58,487 nt of DNA from Acidithiobacillus concretivorus (lineage in GTDB: Bacteria > Pseudomonadota > Gammaproteobacteria > Acidithiobacillales > Acidithiobacillaceae), in contig NZ_JABELD010000118.1 in assembly GCF_018853445.1 (NCBI RefSeq), positions 1 to 58,487 on the forward strand, read 5' to 3'. Within the stretch, counting starts at the first letter, position 1, and each line of letters starts with the position of its first letter. Under the pieces are notes generated by a model that made no database searches, had not been told where the DNA came from, and saw only the letters and a program-made list of their open reading frames with translations. Position numbers and translations under genes: made by a program. Shown here piece by piece: positions 1-8,246 of the stretch.

Positions 1-960
1 CAGGAATGCGGCCCCTGGATTACGGATTATCTTACGCCGCGCCCTGGCCGTTATCATGGTGGTCTGCTTGCCGGTGACCTTTCCCAAACCGGACTGCTAC
101 TGGTCATGCTGATGGAATCGTTAATCCACTGCGCGGGTTATGAGGAGGACGATTTTACTCATCGACTGGATACGGAACTATTTCCCCAATTGGACGGAAC
201 ACCCATGCAGGGACCGGGAGGCTACACTAACCAATCCATTCGGGAGGCTTGGCGGAAGCGGGTGTCGGAAAAACGCCCATGGGGAGCATGTGCCGGTGAC
301 GCAGACACGACGGAAGGTGCCGAGCGCGCCATTGCCATTGCTGCTTTTTTTGCCCTGCAGCCGAAAAAAATGGCAGAAGCGGCGTGCAGTAACATTATCC
401 TGACTCAGCGCGATCCGGCCATCGTCGCCATGAGCGTTGCATTCAACGCCGTTTTGAGTCAGTTGATCTCTGGGGTTTCCTTGACGTCGCAAATGGGCGC
501 CAGACTTATGGCGCAAGTAACCAGTGGCGTATTACCATTTTATCAGGTAACTCAGGGTCATCTGCACCCACCGCAAGGCGCCGAAAAGATACAGGCTGGT
601 CAGTTTTCATCCCCCGATGCATTGCTCACGGCAGGTTATGCCGCATTGGCCGCCGCAGATCCCGACATCATCATTGAACCCGCCTGGAAGGTGAGTCTGG
701 TATATGGCATGCCCTGTGCCATATATCATCAACTTCCCGCCGCTTACTACCTGGCCAGCCGTTTCCGGGAAGATTATGAATCCGCCGTATTGCACGCCAT
801 CAATGGGGGCGGACAAAATATGTCCCGTGCGATGCTGACAGGAGCACTCGTGGGCGCTCAGGTAGGCCTGGAGGGTATTCCCTACCGTTTCATCACCGGG
901 CTGCGTAATTCTCAGCGCTATCTGGCACTGGCGTCGGAAATGGAACAATGCGCTGTATGA
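1..960 (+). CDS. ADP-ribosylglycohydrolase-like protein, 5' end outside window
   Basis: The reading frame is open from base 1, so the N-terminus lies upstream; 319 residues are visible. The C-terminal part (NGGG..MSRAMLTGALVGAQVG..GIP) has the alpha-helical layout of the ADP-ribosylglycohydrolase/DraG family (COG1397). That family normally binds two Mg ions through TDDT and GGDTDT Asp clusters and removes ADP-ribose from proteins. Here the corresponding stretches read GDLSQT and GGGQNMS, so most metal ligands are gone. It may be a pseudoenzyme or act on another substrate. Family assignment is fairly sure, activity is not. The following 217 bases hold no gene I can see. Confidence 0.72.
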   Translation, partial: QECGPWITDYLTPRPGRYHGGLLAGDLSQTGLLLVMLMESLIHCAGYEEDDFTHRLDTELFPQLDGTPMQGPGGYTNQSIREAWRKRVSEKRPWGACAGDADTTEGAERAIAIAAFFALQPKKMAEAACSNIILTQRDPAIVAMSVAFNAVLSQLISGVSLTSQMGARLMAQVTSGVLPFYQVTQGHLHPPQGAEKIQAGQFSSPDALLTAGYAALAAADPDIIIEPAWKVSLVYGMPCAIYHQLPAAYYLASRFREDYESAVLHAINGGGQNMSRAMLTGALVGAQVGLEGIPYRFITGLRNSQRYLALASEMEQCAV

Positions 961-1177
961 CAGGAAATGATCAATCCAGGCGCTGAAATTCACTCATAAC
1001 GGGCCCATTGTAGGTACTGCTTGACACCCCCAAGAGGCCGTTCTCCCAATCCCTCCGAATGACCGTAGGATAAAACGCCTCCCTTTTCCTCATATAACGA
1101 GAGGCACATCACCGAGGAGTTACTTGGTTGACCGCATCCATCATACCCTCCCGTATGCCGGAAATTATAGCCGGTCT

Positions 1178-1438
1178 CTATTGAGGCGCTTTATGTATCT
1201 TCCCGGCCTCCCGGGTATGTGCACTGATTAGAAAAAAATCATCTTCATTCAAATGAATTGTCCCGGCATTTTGGGTCATTTGCGCTACATATGAAGACAA
1301 GTCAGCCAGTCTTCTCAAACGTGACCGTTTAGCGTCATGTTCCTGATCGGCATTTCTTGCCGCAACCGGGTCATTGCCAATGAGCGCGGCATGACAGGCT
1401 ATATTAACTTCATGAGCATTAAGTTCTGCAGTGGCCAT
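1178..1438 (-). CDS. Hypothetical protein, 86 aa
   Basis: I do not recognise the family. The start (MATAELNAHEVN) is chosen because the purine-rich GGGGGAGGGAG lies just upstream; an upstream ATG at 1498 in the same frame has no such site. The protein is polar and mostly helical, with no signal peptide or membrane segment. It contains a run of basic residues (DAKRSRLRRLADL), and its N-terminus holds single Cys and His residues. It lies on the same strand just downstream of the HMA-like gene at 1501-1749 and may be cotranscribed with it. Confidence 0.5.
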   Translation of the reverse strand: MATAELNAHEVNIACHAALIGNDPVAARNADQEHDAKRSRLRRLADLSSYVAQMTQNAGTIHLNEDDFFLISAHTREAGKIHKAPQ

Positions 1439-1500
1439 GATACTCCCTCCCCCCTCTCCAATCATTTTCCGAAAACCGGCGCTGGTACTCGCACTCAACG

Positions 1501-1749
1501 CTACAATCCAGTCATTCGCGCCTCAACGCCAAGCTCCTTCAACTTTTCCAATATGGCATGAGAATCTACGCAGCTCGGATCATAAGCCACCTTAAAGTGG
1601 TGGCCATGATGCTCACGATACTCCCCACCTTGATGTGCACTCAGCACACATTCCATACCCGCCAAAGCCTCCTCGATATGAAGCAATTCATCATGTTCTA
1701 ATTTGCGAATACTGCTGAACATCATATCACTAACTTGATTATTATTCAT
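1501..1749 (-). CDS. Small HMA-like fold protein, 82 aa
   Basis: The second half (FKVAYDPSCVDSHAILEKLKELGVEARMTG) follows the beta-alpha-beta pattern of the C-terminal half of heavy-metal-associated ferredoxin-like domains. The usual metal-binding CxxC loop is absent; there are only two isolated Cys, plus a His-rich stretch (REHHGHHFK). The N-terminal 35 residues form a predicted helix. A GGGAGG site precedes the ATG. A role in metal sensing or binding is only a guess from fold resemblance and the His cluster. Confidence 0.55.
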   Translation of the reverse strand: MNNNQVSDMMFSSIRKLEHDELLHIEEALAGMECVLSAHQGGEYREHHGHHFKVAYDPSCVDSHAILEKLKELGVEARMTGL

Positions 1750-2116
1750 GACACACCTCCCATTCTTAATACTGTTAATGGCTGGTATATGCTATATCTT
1801 CCATACACCACATGTTTTGAGTATAGCCTTCATTTTAACAATTACAAGCGCTCACAAAAGTTCTGCGTGGTAGATTTATCCTGCGCTTTTTTATTACGTC
1901 ATTATGGAGTTATGGTGTTATGATACTGCGTCAAATTTGTGTTACAGCCTGTAAAATAAAGCATACAAAACCAAACTGTAGGTTTTATACCTAAAGCCAA
2001 AAGTCACCAAAAAATTCACCTTGTAGAAGCTCACGGTGTGAAACATACGCCATAAGATTACCCGATTAGCACGATGTTTAAACTCAATTGAAGTTTCACG
2101 GATTTTCATATAGTGG
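1750..2116. other. Intergenic, no gene seen
   Basis: AT-rich 367-base gap. No frame has both a plausible start site and coding character, and I see no strong hairpin or recognisable mobile-element end. Confidence 0.5.
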
Positions 2117-2345
2117 CTAGATCGGCGTCGGCCAACTCAAGCCAGAAAATGGGTAGTAATCAGGAAGCTTGTGCTGCCTGAGCTGTGCTAGTCGCTCGGC
2201 CATGCGTCGCTCTATCTCGTCGTGCGGGATGCTCGGGCCGGGGGCTGGTTATGCTAGCGGCAGTCTTAGCCTGCAGCCAGCCCGTGTAGCGGGCCTCCTG
2301 CTCGGGGGTCTCAAACTCGGAGATGATAGAAAGGTAAAACGGCAT
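2117..2345 (-). pseudogene. Frameshifted stability-determinant (antitoxin-type) protein
   Basis: On the minus strand the first frame encodes MPFYLSIISEFETPEQEARY..WLQAKTAASITSPRP, typical of the small stability-determinant antitoxins paired with RelE/ParE toxins. The conserved continuation SIPHDEIERRMAERLAQLRQ is present but in the next frame, ending at the TAG at 2117-2119. One small indel in the run of G and C after SPRP explains this. No toxin partner is recognisable beside it, so it is an orphan remnant. The intact relative in this window (14221-14667) has the same DDPRPSIPHNEV motif. Confidence 0.72.
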
Positions 2346-2459
2346 TCATTCTGGGCGCCTCTCTGGTATCGATCATCAGCGAGGGCTTTAAAGACCTCAT
2401 GCGGTCCCCGAAATCAGCAACACCACAGAAATGTGTCTGGTTCCGAAATGACCAACGCG

Positions 2460-2681
2460 TTAACTCGGACTCATATCGTCTGGATTTTTCCATTCATGAC
2501 GCAAGCTTTCCTTAGGGAGCTTGTCACCACTGAAACCTTCTCGTTGCAAAAAATCGGCCAAGGCTACTGCTGCTGTCCCTGCCAGTTTGGCATTGTTCTG
2601 AATATTCTGGGCAATATGTTCCGCCTCATTGGCGCTCAGAACTAACTCCACACTGTGTTCCTTTTCTTCACGAATCTGCAT
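2460..2681 (-). CDS. Small hypothetical protein, 73 aa (paralogue of 2692-2886)
   Basis: Family not recognised. The start MQIREEK is favoured by an AAGGAGGA site six bases upstream rather than the earlier in-frame ATG at 2699. It is a short beta-strand (HSVELVLSA) followed by a helical segment rich in Ala, Asn and Gln. The central 41 residues align without gaps to the protein encoded immediately upstream (shared S-V/I, N-A, A..L pattern), so the two are probably divergent paralogues made as a pair. Cytosolic, with no Cys. Confidence 0.55.
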   Translation of the reverse strand: MQIREEKEHSVELVLSANEAEHIAQNIQNNAKLAGTAAVALADFLQREGFSGDKLPKESLRHEWKNPDDMSPS

Positions 2682-2691
2682 GGAATCCTCC

Positions 2692-2886
2692 TTATTCAAA
2701 AGCGTGCGGGGGCTGCTGGAAGTGATCGTCGATCCGATAGTCTTGTTCGGCTAGCAGGTAAGCCATGTCCAGAGTATCTTTAGCAAAACTTTCGGCGTTT
2801 TTAACGAGGGGTTCAACAATTTTCGACAGATCTTTTTTGTCAAAACGAATGGTGATGCTTTGGGCATCCTTGTGGACGAGCTCCAT
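2692..2886 (-). CDS. Small hypothetical protein, 64 aa (paralogue of 2460-2681)
   Basis: Family not recognised. The start MELVHKD follows an AGAGGAG site; longer in-frame starts lack one. It has a strand SITIRFDKKDL followed by a helix VEPLVKNAESFAKDTLDMAYLLAEQDY. It is the first gene of a two-gene operon, only ten bases before the start of its apparent paralogue. The paired small-paralogue arrangement would fit a heteromeric complex, but nothing in the sequence gives a function. Confidence 0.55.
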   Translation of the reverse strand: MELVHKDAQSITIRFDKKDLSKIVEPLVKNAESFAKDTLDMAYLLAEQDYRIDDHFQQPPHAFE

Positions 2887-3074
2887 GAGGTTCTCCTCTT
2901 TGTAGTGAATAATCATGCTATGGAAATCCAAGCTGTGCTCTTAGGTTTAGTAGATGAGGAGATACTTGTCAAAATTCGCTTAGATCTGCGGTCGGGATGC
3001 CGTTCTTCTCTGGCCACGGCAATGGATGGGGTGATACCCAGCGCTTCTATTGGTGCCAGGGTGGTTCCTTATGG

Positions 3075-3746
3075 TTACCAATGAAAGCCTGACAAATGGT
3101 GCCAACGTGGTAGATCCTTGGCTGTGGGCAGACTCGCGCCATGGTCCCAAGCCCATACTTCCGGATGTCTCATGGGAGGCACTGTGGCGAAAAGACGGTG
3201 AATGCGGTCTTCCGTCTTTGGGTGGGTACGCAACCATGAGGGAACAACCACTCTGCCCAGTGTGGGAAATCGTAATTTTAATTCCCGTTTCTGAGCATCC
3301 TCCATCTGTCGTAGTGCACTGGCTAAGCCCTGAGGATCTAGTGTGAGTTCCATAGCGCCACTATCCGCCTCAAACTCACGCGTGCGAGAAAGTGTCAATT
3401 GCAAAGCCATACTCACAGAGGGTGCGACAATCAGTAAAAATATCAGTCCCCAGGGCATGGGGTACTTATGCATCATCCACAGGGGTAAATTGATCAGGAT
3501 CAACACCTGGCCTAACAGACAGAATGTCCAGGTCACCTGACTGAAAAGATCCGCAACAATCATGACCCAGATATCCTTATGACGGATATGGGAGATCTCG
3601 TGCGCCAATACGGCAACCGGCCAGAGGAATGGAAGTCGTATGGAATAAACGGGAGGCCTGCCAGAGATAAAACACCAACACAGGAGACAGCGCCACAATA
3701 TGACCGTTTTTTGTGACAAGAGCGGCCTGCAAAGTGTGTTTTCCAC
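3075..3746 (-). pseudogene. M48 (HtpX-like) metallopeptidase, N-terminally truncated
   Basis: The frame carries the M48 zinc motif VLAHEISHIRHKD (HExxH), two membrane segments, then the third ligand region SRTREFEADSGAMEL and the family C-terminal signature LRTHPKTEDRIHRL. Family members have about 100 more residues before HExxH, including membrane helices, which are missing here. Upstream of roughly residue 45 the DNA is already the 3' part of the gene at 3577-4047 in another frame. A deletion appears to have joined the two. Any product translated would lack the anchoring N-terminus, so I treat it as a remnant. Confidence 0.7.
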
Positions 3747-4047
3747 GATCTACCTGATTCAGAGTGAAAAATGGTCGCTTCCAAAATCGGCGTCGAAATT
3801 TTCCATCCAGTCGCATTCTGATTCGCAGGCCATCCTGAAACACGGACCCCGGCAAGACCAAAAGACCCACAGTGATCTTATCCTGATTATTATGGATCGC
3901 CTCTCCCGCACGCGGGGTCAGTATCTTCAGTACAATAGGCGCATTCACGCTGGTAGTGGTCGCGCTGGACGCCAATGGGACAACAAGCACCACAATAGCC
4001 AACAAGCACCACGGCACATATCGGCTGAGTCGCATCAAACGGATCAT
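3577..4047 (-). CDS. Exported hypothetical protein, 3' end altered
   Basis: 156 residues starting at MIRLMRLSRYV. The ATG overlaps the stop of the upstream L,D-transpeptidase by four bases (ATGA), so the two are translationally coupled. A signal peptide (VPWCLLAIVVLVVPLASSA) precedes a domain with the pattern ..NQVDRGKHTLQAALV..NGHIVALSP..FYLW, as in DUF4124-associated proteins with a beta-sandwich ending. After FYLWQASRLF the frame runs into DNA that is M48 coding sequence in another frame, so the last 20 or so residues are probably not original. Likely periplasmic; function unknown. Confidence 0.6.
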   Translation of the reverse strand: MIRLMRLSRYVPWCLLAIVVLVVPLASSATTTSVNAPIVLKILTPRAGEAIHNNQDKITVGLLVLPGSVFQDGLRIRMRLDGKFRRRFWKRPFFTLNQVDRGKHTLQAALVTKNGHIVALSPVLVFYLWQASRLFHTTSIPLAGCRIGARDLPYPS

Positions 4048-4838
4048 GGCATCACCGTCACTGGCGTACCGATATGCATTAACCCATAGGCCCGTTGTGC
4101 TGCTTTTAATGGCAACTCCACACAACCATTACTTTGCCGAAATCCATACGCCAGACGGGGGAAATAGTGTACCGCCCGGCCATCCCAGAAATAATTGACG
4201 AAGCGTACATCTGGATCGTTATAACACTCACCATGAGGGAAACAGCCGGTCATGCGCGTGCTTGGAAAGCGCGCATACACCGCCCAGGTACCATTGGGCG
4301 TGATTGCGCCGGGCACGCCCGTATTGGTCAGACTATGTAAAACCCATTTGCTCCAGTTCTTTTCCGCGTTGTACCTCCAGATGGACAAAGTTTCTGGCGT
4401 ACCTTTGCGCACATAAACCCACACAAACGGCTTTGGCGCGTCTTCCCGATGCCGGCGACGGGCGGCGAGGACGGCCGCATAAAGACGATGGCGGTTACCC
4501 TGATCAAACCAGTCGCTGCTTTGATTAGACCAGGGTAGCCCATGCACCTTGGCAAAAAAATCCAGGGCGCCGAAGAGTAAGGGCGATCCCGGAGCATCCG
4601 GGGTGAGTTTCTGCAACGTTGGCGGTGTGTTCGGCGGCCATAACCACCAGATTTGTGGATTGGCCGTATGTAGGCCGGTCCATCCTACTTGCCCCGGTAA
4701 ATAATGCAGCTGCGCGAGTACCCTGGCAACACGCAACCAAGTCGGCGGCTGCGTCGTCACCGCCTGGGCACTGCCAGCAGCTACAGTAAGATACAGTAGC
4801 AAAAACAGTGAAATGCAATATTTTTTCATGTGTCGCAT
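4044..4838 (-). CDS. L,D-transpeptidase (YkuD family), exported
   Basis: 264 residues with a clear Sec signal peptide (KKYCISLFLLLYLTVAAGSAQA). The C-terminal YkuD-type domain ends with the catalytic signature SNGCVELP, preceded by the expected His (AVHYFPRL) about 14 residues earlier. These enzymes use a Cys nucleophile to form 3-3 cross-links in peptidoglycan or to attach proteins to it, acting in the periplasm. An alternative start three codons later (MKKY) is equally possible. It forms a coupled pair with the gene at 3577-4047. Confidence 0.85.
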   Translation of the reverse strand: MRHMKKYCISLFLLLYLTVAAGSAQAVTTQPPTWLRVARVLAQLHYLPGQVGWTGLHTANPQIWWLWPPNTPPTLQKLTPDAPGSPLLFGALDFFAKVHGLPWSNQSSDWFDQGNRHRLYAAVLAARRRHREDAPKPFVWVYVRKGTPETLSIWRYNAEKNWSKWVLHSLTNTGVPGAITPNGTWAVYARFPSTRMTGCFPHGECYNDPDVRFVNYFWDGRAVHYFPRLAYGFRQSNGCVELPLKAAQRAYGLMHIGTPVTVMP

Positions 4839-5038
4839 TCCTGCCGCCCTGCCCCCTCAATCGGTACCGCTGTACCTTGCATGAACACACTCCTCAATCG
4901 TCGCCTCACGCCGATAGGCAACCTGCGCAGACTAAGAGAAGACACAAAGCCTCCCTCTACCCCTGTAGGCCAGCAGCGAGGCAGTGGCCCCACCTCAGGA
5001 AACCATTATGCCTCATCGGCACCAATGGACAGCCTGCA

Positions 5039-5527
5039 TTACCAACCGGTGCTTTTATGGGGCGCAGGCTGAGTACTTGCTGTACTCAAAGGCTTGACCG
5101 TGGGCGTCACAGCCCACCAGGTTCCGCCAAATATTCCGTTGCCATTCGCCTGGCTGGCAGTTTTGTCCCCTTGGAATGTATATAGGGGATGCCCTTGATA
5201 ATTCACTTGCCAACCATTGACACCTTTTGTGGAAGAGAACTTGCCAGGGATTTTTTGGACGTGTGAAGCAATGGGACCGCTGGTCTGCAGAGGGGGCCAC
5301 ATTGCCGCGCAGGAAGCTGTGCAGGTCGCCTTATCTGCGCTATCACGGGTGAAATAATATAAGGTGTGACCATCCAGGGCAGTCAGCACTTTTTCTTGGT
5401 GCCCAGATACCTTAGCCAATCCAATATGTACCGGAGCTGCAAGAGTTGCTGCAGATGCCGCTGAAACCAAACCCAAAGACACCGCTACCATGAGTGATAG
5501 GCTGAAATAGGATTTTTTCGATATCAT
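5039..5527 (-). CDS. Secreted Lipoprotein_15 (COG4315) repeat protein
   Basis: 162 residues with a Sec signal peptide (FSLSLMVAVSLGLVSAASAA) and no lipobox Cys. Two copies of the PF03640-type repeat are seen: LDGHTLYYFTRDSADKATCT..CAAMWPPL and YQGHPLYTFQGDKTASQANGNG. The family is periplasmic or surface-exposed and common beside redox and stress genes; its biochemical role is not known. The first repeat keeps its two Cys (TCTASCAAMW), which may form a disulfide. It stands alone, with 200 empty bases between its stop and the transpeptidase gene. Confidence 0.8.
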   Translation of the reverse strand: MISKKSYFSLSLMVAVSLGLVSAASAATLAAPVHIGLAKVSGHQEKVLTALDGHTLYYFTRDSADKATCTASCAAMWPPLQTSGPIASHVQKIPGKFSSTKGVNGWQVNYQGHPLYTFQGDKTASQANGNGIFGGTWWAVTPTVKPLSTASTQPAPHKSTGW

Positions 5528-5847
5528 AGCGATTACTCCTTGGTTATTTAGAAAAACCAGATATTACCAACATCATTGGTACAGCATATCGTGCTGAATA
5601 TTCACGCCATCTTATCTTCATGCGAAACCAAAGCCCACAATTACAGACTGCTTTTTAAATGTAGTCGGCCAAGGTAACTGGTGCAAGTATTCATAAAGTT
5701 TCCCTTGAAACCTTCCGTATCAATGTGTTGTTTGGAGCCTCGTCATTTCAACCGGTACTGGCCCTATACGATTCCTTGACGGAGAGCGGATGGCCTTTCT
5801 ATACTAGTCAATAAATATATTAACTTTATTACATATGGAGGTGTCTC
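5528..5847. other. Intergenic between divergent genes
   Basis: 320 bases between the divergently read Lipoprotein_15 gene and the persulfide dioxygenase operon. The right half holds the promoter described at 5776-5805. I see nothing else definite. Confidence 0.5.
5776..5805 (+). promoter_or_regulatory. Sigma-70-type promoter of the MBL-ArsR-MFS operon
   Basis: TTGACG, an 18-base spacer and TATACT. Immediately downstream (about 5808-5835) is an AT-rich, partly palindromic stretch (AATAAATATATTAACTTTATT) of the kind bound by ArsR-family repressors, so autoregulation by the second gene of the operon is plausible. A good ribosome site (GGAGG) precedes the ATG at 5848. Confidence 0.55.
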
Positions 5848-6585
5848 ATGTTTTTCCAGCAAAGACGTGGTGACGATGGAACCCTGTCTTACTTCTACGG
5901 CTGTGGTGGTAAAGGTTTTGCCGTCGCGGTAGATGTGGTGGCTGGTGATGAGGAGTGGTTTATGGCCGAGGCCCGGAAAGCGGCCGTGCGCATCAGCTTT
6001 GTCATTGATACGCATATTCATGCCGACCATCTTTCGGGCGGGCGAACCTTGGCGGCGCTGGCAGAAGCGCCTTACTGCATGCACGAAAGTGACGAGGATC
6101 AGGTACAATTTCCGATCCGGGGTCTCAAAGACGGCGAAATACTGGAGACCGGCAATGTGATCACCCAGGTGCTGCATACTCCCGGTCATACCCCTGACAG
6201 CCTTTGTCTTTTGGTCAGCGATATCCGACGCAGTAAGGCGCCCTGGTTTGCCCTGACGGGCGATACCCTTTTTGTGGGCGGCGTGGGACGACCGGATCTG
6301 GGGGGTACGCCAGAGGAAATGGCAGCGAAACTCTATGACAGCCTCCAGCAGAAACTGCTACCCCTTCCGGATGATCTGGAAATCTTTCCGGGTCATGCTG
6401 CCGGCAGTGTCTGCGGGGCCGGCCTTTCGGGAAAACCCTCGTCGACGATCGGCTTCGAAAAGCGCTGGGACCCGTATTTGAGTATGGACCGGATGACCTT
6501 CATGCACGAGCTGACCGCCAACATTCCGGAACGACCGGCGGAGATGGCGCGCATTGTCGCCAGCAATCTGGGGAGGGCGGCATGA
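5848..6585 (+). CDS. MBL-fold hydrolase, persulfide dioxygenase-like (ETHE1/SDO group)
   Basis: 245 residues with the metallo-beta-lactamase metal motifs in order: THIHADHLSGG, LHTPGHTPDS, LTGDTLFVGGVGRPDLGG and IFPGHAAGS. The GDTLF..GRPDL segment is characteristic of the ETHE1-like persulfide dioxygenases, which oxidise glutathione persulfide to sulfite using one mononuclear iron. No signal peptide, so cytosolic. It is first in a three-gene operon whose stop and start codons overlap (ATGA), with an ArsR regulator and an MFS transporter. The context fits sulfane-sulfur detoxification with export of a sulfur product, which is an inference. Confidence 0.82.
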   Translation: MFFQQRRGDDGTLSYFYGCGGKGFAVAVDVVAGDEEWFMAEARKAAVRISFVIDTHIHADHLSGGRTLAALAEAPYCMHESDEDQVQFPIRGLKDGEILETGNVITQVLHTPGHTPDSLCLLVSDIRRSKAPWFALTGDTLFVGGVGRPDLGGTPEEMAAKLYDSLQQKLLPLPDDLEIFPGHAAGSVCGAGLSGKPSSTIGFEKRWDPYLSMDRMTFMHELTANIPERPAEMARIVASNLGRAA

Positions 6586-6944
6586 AAAATCAGGAAACCA
6601 TCCGCTTTGCGCTGTTTTCGGAAGTGTTTGCGGCCATTGCCCATCCCAAGCGTCTGGAGATCATTCACTATTTGGGTGAAGGGCAAAAAACCGCCAGCGA
6701 GCTCACCGAACTGACAGGCATGTCGAAAGCCAATGTTTCACAGCACATGAATATTCTCAAGGCGAGAGGTCTGGTGCACTGCGACAAGTGCGGTACTTTC
6801 TGTCATTACCGCCTCACCAGCCCCAAGGTTTTGGAAGTCTGCGAGATTGTTCGGGAGCTCATTCTCGACCAGATGCAGATTACCGCGCATAACCATGCAG
6901 TACTGAGTACCGTGGTAACTCTCCACAAAAAAGGCACCGCATGA
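6582..6944 (+). CDS. ArsR-family transcriptional regulator
   Basis: 120 residues with a winged helix-turn-helix: AIAHPKRLEIIHYLGEG, then ELTELTGMSKANVSQHMNILKARGLV. A cluster of cysteines (CDKCGTFC) sits in the wing and another Cys (VCEIVRE) in the C-terminal helix. Related sulfide/persulfide sensors (BigR, SqrR) respond through a Cys pair, so these residues are candidates for sulfur or metal sensing, although their positions differ from those I know in BigR. It overlaps both neighbours by four bases, so it is cotranscribed with the enzyme and transporter it probably controls. Confidence 0.85.
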   Translation: MKNQETIRFALFSEVFAAIAHPKRLEIIHYLGEGQKTASELTELTGMSKANVSQHMNILKARGLVHCDKCGTFCHYRLTSPKVLEVCEIVRELILDQMQITAHNHAVLSTVVTLHKKGTA

Positions 6945-8152
6945 ACGTCACGGCGGACCATGCAAGCGCTTACATCCGGGGCATTGGCTGTAACCGTGGA
7001 CAGTTTCTGCTGCAGACAGTTCAGGTCTTTTTTGTGGGTCTGATCATCGGCATGGAACGCAATGTGTTGCCCAGCATGGCGGAGCACTTTGGTGTGGATA
7101 GCCACGCCTTTTTCTTCCTGGCTTCCTTTGTGATTTCCTTTGGTCTGGTCAAGGGCGCCCTGAACTTTGTGGCGGGCGGGCTTGCCGATCGCATCGGCCG
7201 CAAGCGGGTTTTGCTGCTCGGCTGGATAGCTGGCATTCCCATTCCGATCCTGATTTTCTTTGCCCCCAACTGGTGGTGGATTATCGGGGCCAACATTTTC
7301 CTCGGCTTCAACCAGGCCTTCACCTGGACTATGACTGTTACCAGCCAGATTGATCTGTCGGCCAATCATCAGCGCGGTCTGGCGGTCGGCATCAATGAGG
7401 CCATGGGTTACATTGCCGTGGGTGCAGCGGGTCTGGCCACGGGGTATCTGGCCGTTTTGTATGGTCCCCGCTGGTCCTTGCTGGTCTTTGGGCTAGTGGT
7501 CATTGCGCTGGCGTTGGTGCTGCTGCTGTGGATAAAAGATACCATTTACTGGGTGCGGGCCGAGCATACACAACAAGAGGCTGACAACCCGGCAGCGGCA
7601 CCCGCGCAAAGTATGCCCAGCACTTTCCTGCAGGTTTCCTTTCAGGATCGGACCTACCGGGCGCTTTGCCAGGGCGGAGTCACCAACAAAATTGCGGACA
7701 CACTGGTCTGGGTGTTGTTCCCGCTATTTTTCAAGTTCCACGGCCTCGGCGTTATCTATATCGGCTGGATTACCGGCGTTTATGCCATGGTCTGGGGGCT
7801 CTGCCAGTTCTGGACCGGGCATCTGGCCGATCGCATTGGTCGCAAGCCACCGGTTTTGTTGGGCTTTGCCCTGTTATCCGCAGGATTGGCAGGAACCGCA
7901 TTAGTGAACCACTTTGCTGCATGGATGGTCACGGCTGCGCTGATGGGGCTCGGCATGGCACTGCTTTATCCCAATTTGATTGCCGCCATGTCGGATATTG
8001 CTCCAGCCATGCAACGGGGTCGGATACTGGGCACGTATCGTTATTGGCGCGACACGGGTTACGCCATCGCCGGTGCCATGTTGGCAGACAACAAAGACGT
8101 TCGCTTGTTTCTTGACGGTCAGGGCGTGCTGATCCTGAGAGGCTTGGGATAA
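6941..8152 (+). CDS. MFS transporter, C-terminus truncated
   Basis: 403 residues with about eleven membrane segments and two copies of the MFS loop motif (GGLADRIGRKR and GHLADRIGRKP). After the eleventh segment (RYWRDTGYAIAGAMLA), where one more helix is expected, the frame ends in a hydrophilic tail (DNKDVRLFLDGQGVLILRGLG). Directly after the stop another frame reads DKIRNSVRSLSGELLAEQI and then stops, as if the end of a different coding region had been joined on. A deletion near 8090 is likely. It may export a sulfur compound given its operon partners, but the substrate cannot be read from the sequence. Confidence 0.72.
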   Translation: MNVTADHASAYIRGIGCNRGQFLLQTVQVFFVGLIIGMERNVLPSMAEHFGVDSHAFFFLASFVISFGLVKGALNFVAGGLADRIGRKRVLLLGWIAGIPIPILIFFAPNWWWIIGANIFLGFNQAFTWTMTVTSQIDLSANHQRGLAVGINEAMGYIAVGAAGLATGYLAVLYGPRWSLLVFGLVVIALALVLLLWIKDTIYWVRAEHTQQEADNPAAAPAQSMPSTFLQVSFQDRTYRALCQGGVTNKIADTLVWVLFPLFFKFHGLGVIYIGWITGVYAMVWGLCQFWTGHLADRIGRKPPVLLGFALLSAGLAGTALVNHFAAWMVTAALMGLGMALLYPNLIAAMSDIAPAMQRGRILGTYRYWRDTGYAIAGAMLADNKDVRLFLDGQGVLILRGLG

Positions 8153-8246
8153 AATCCGCAACAGTGTGCGCAGTTTGTCGGGCGAACTGTTGGCAGAACA
8201 AATTTAATTCCGCAATTCTGTAAGAATTTCAGCATAGCCACGACTA

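Noticed and set aside
2169-2645. 158-codon open frame on the plus strand
   Set aside because: It lies antisense to the antitoxin pseudogene and a small gene with a good start site; its composition is not protein-like.
3075-4047. Programmed frameshift joining the exported protein and M48 frames
   Set aside because: No slippery sequence seen and the two parts belong to different families; a deletion explains it better.
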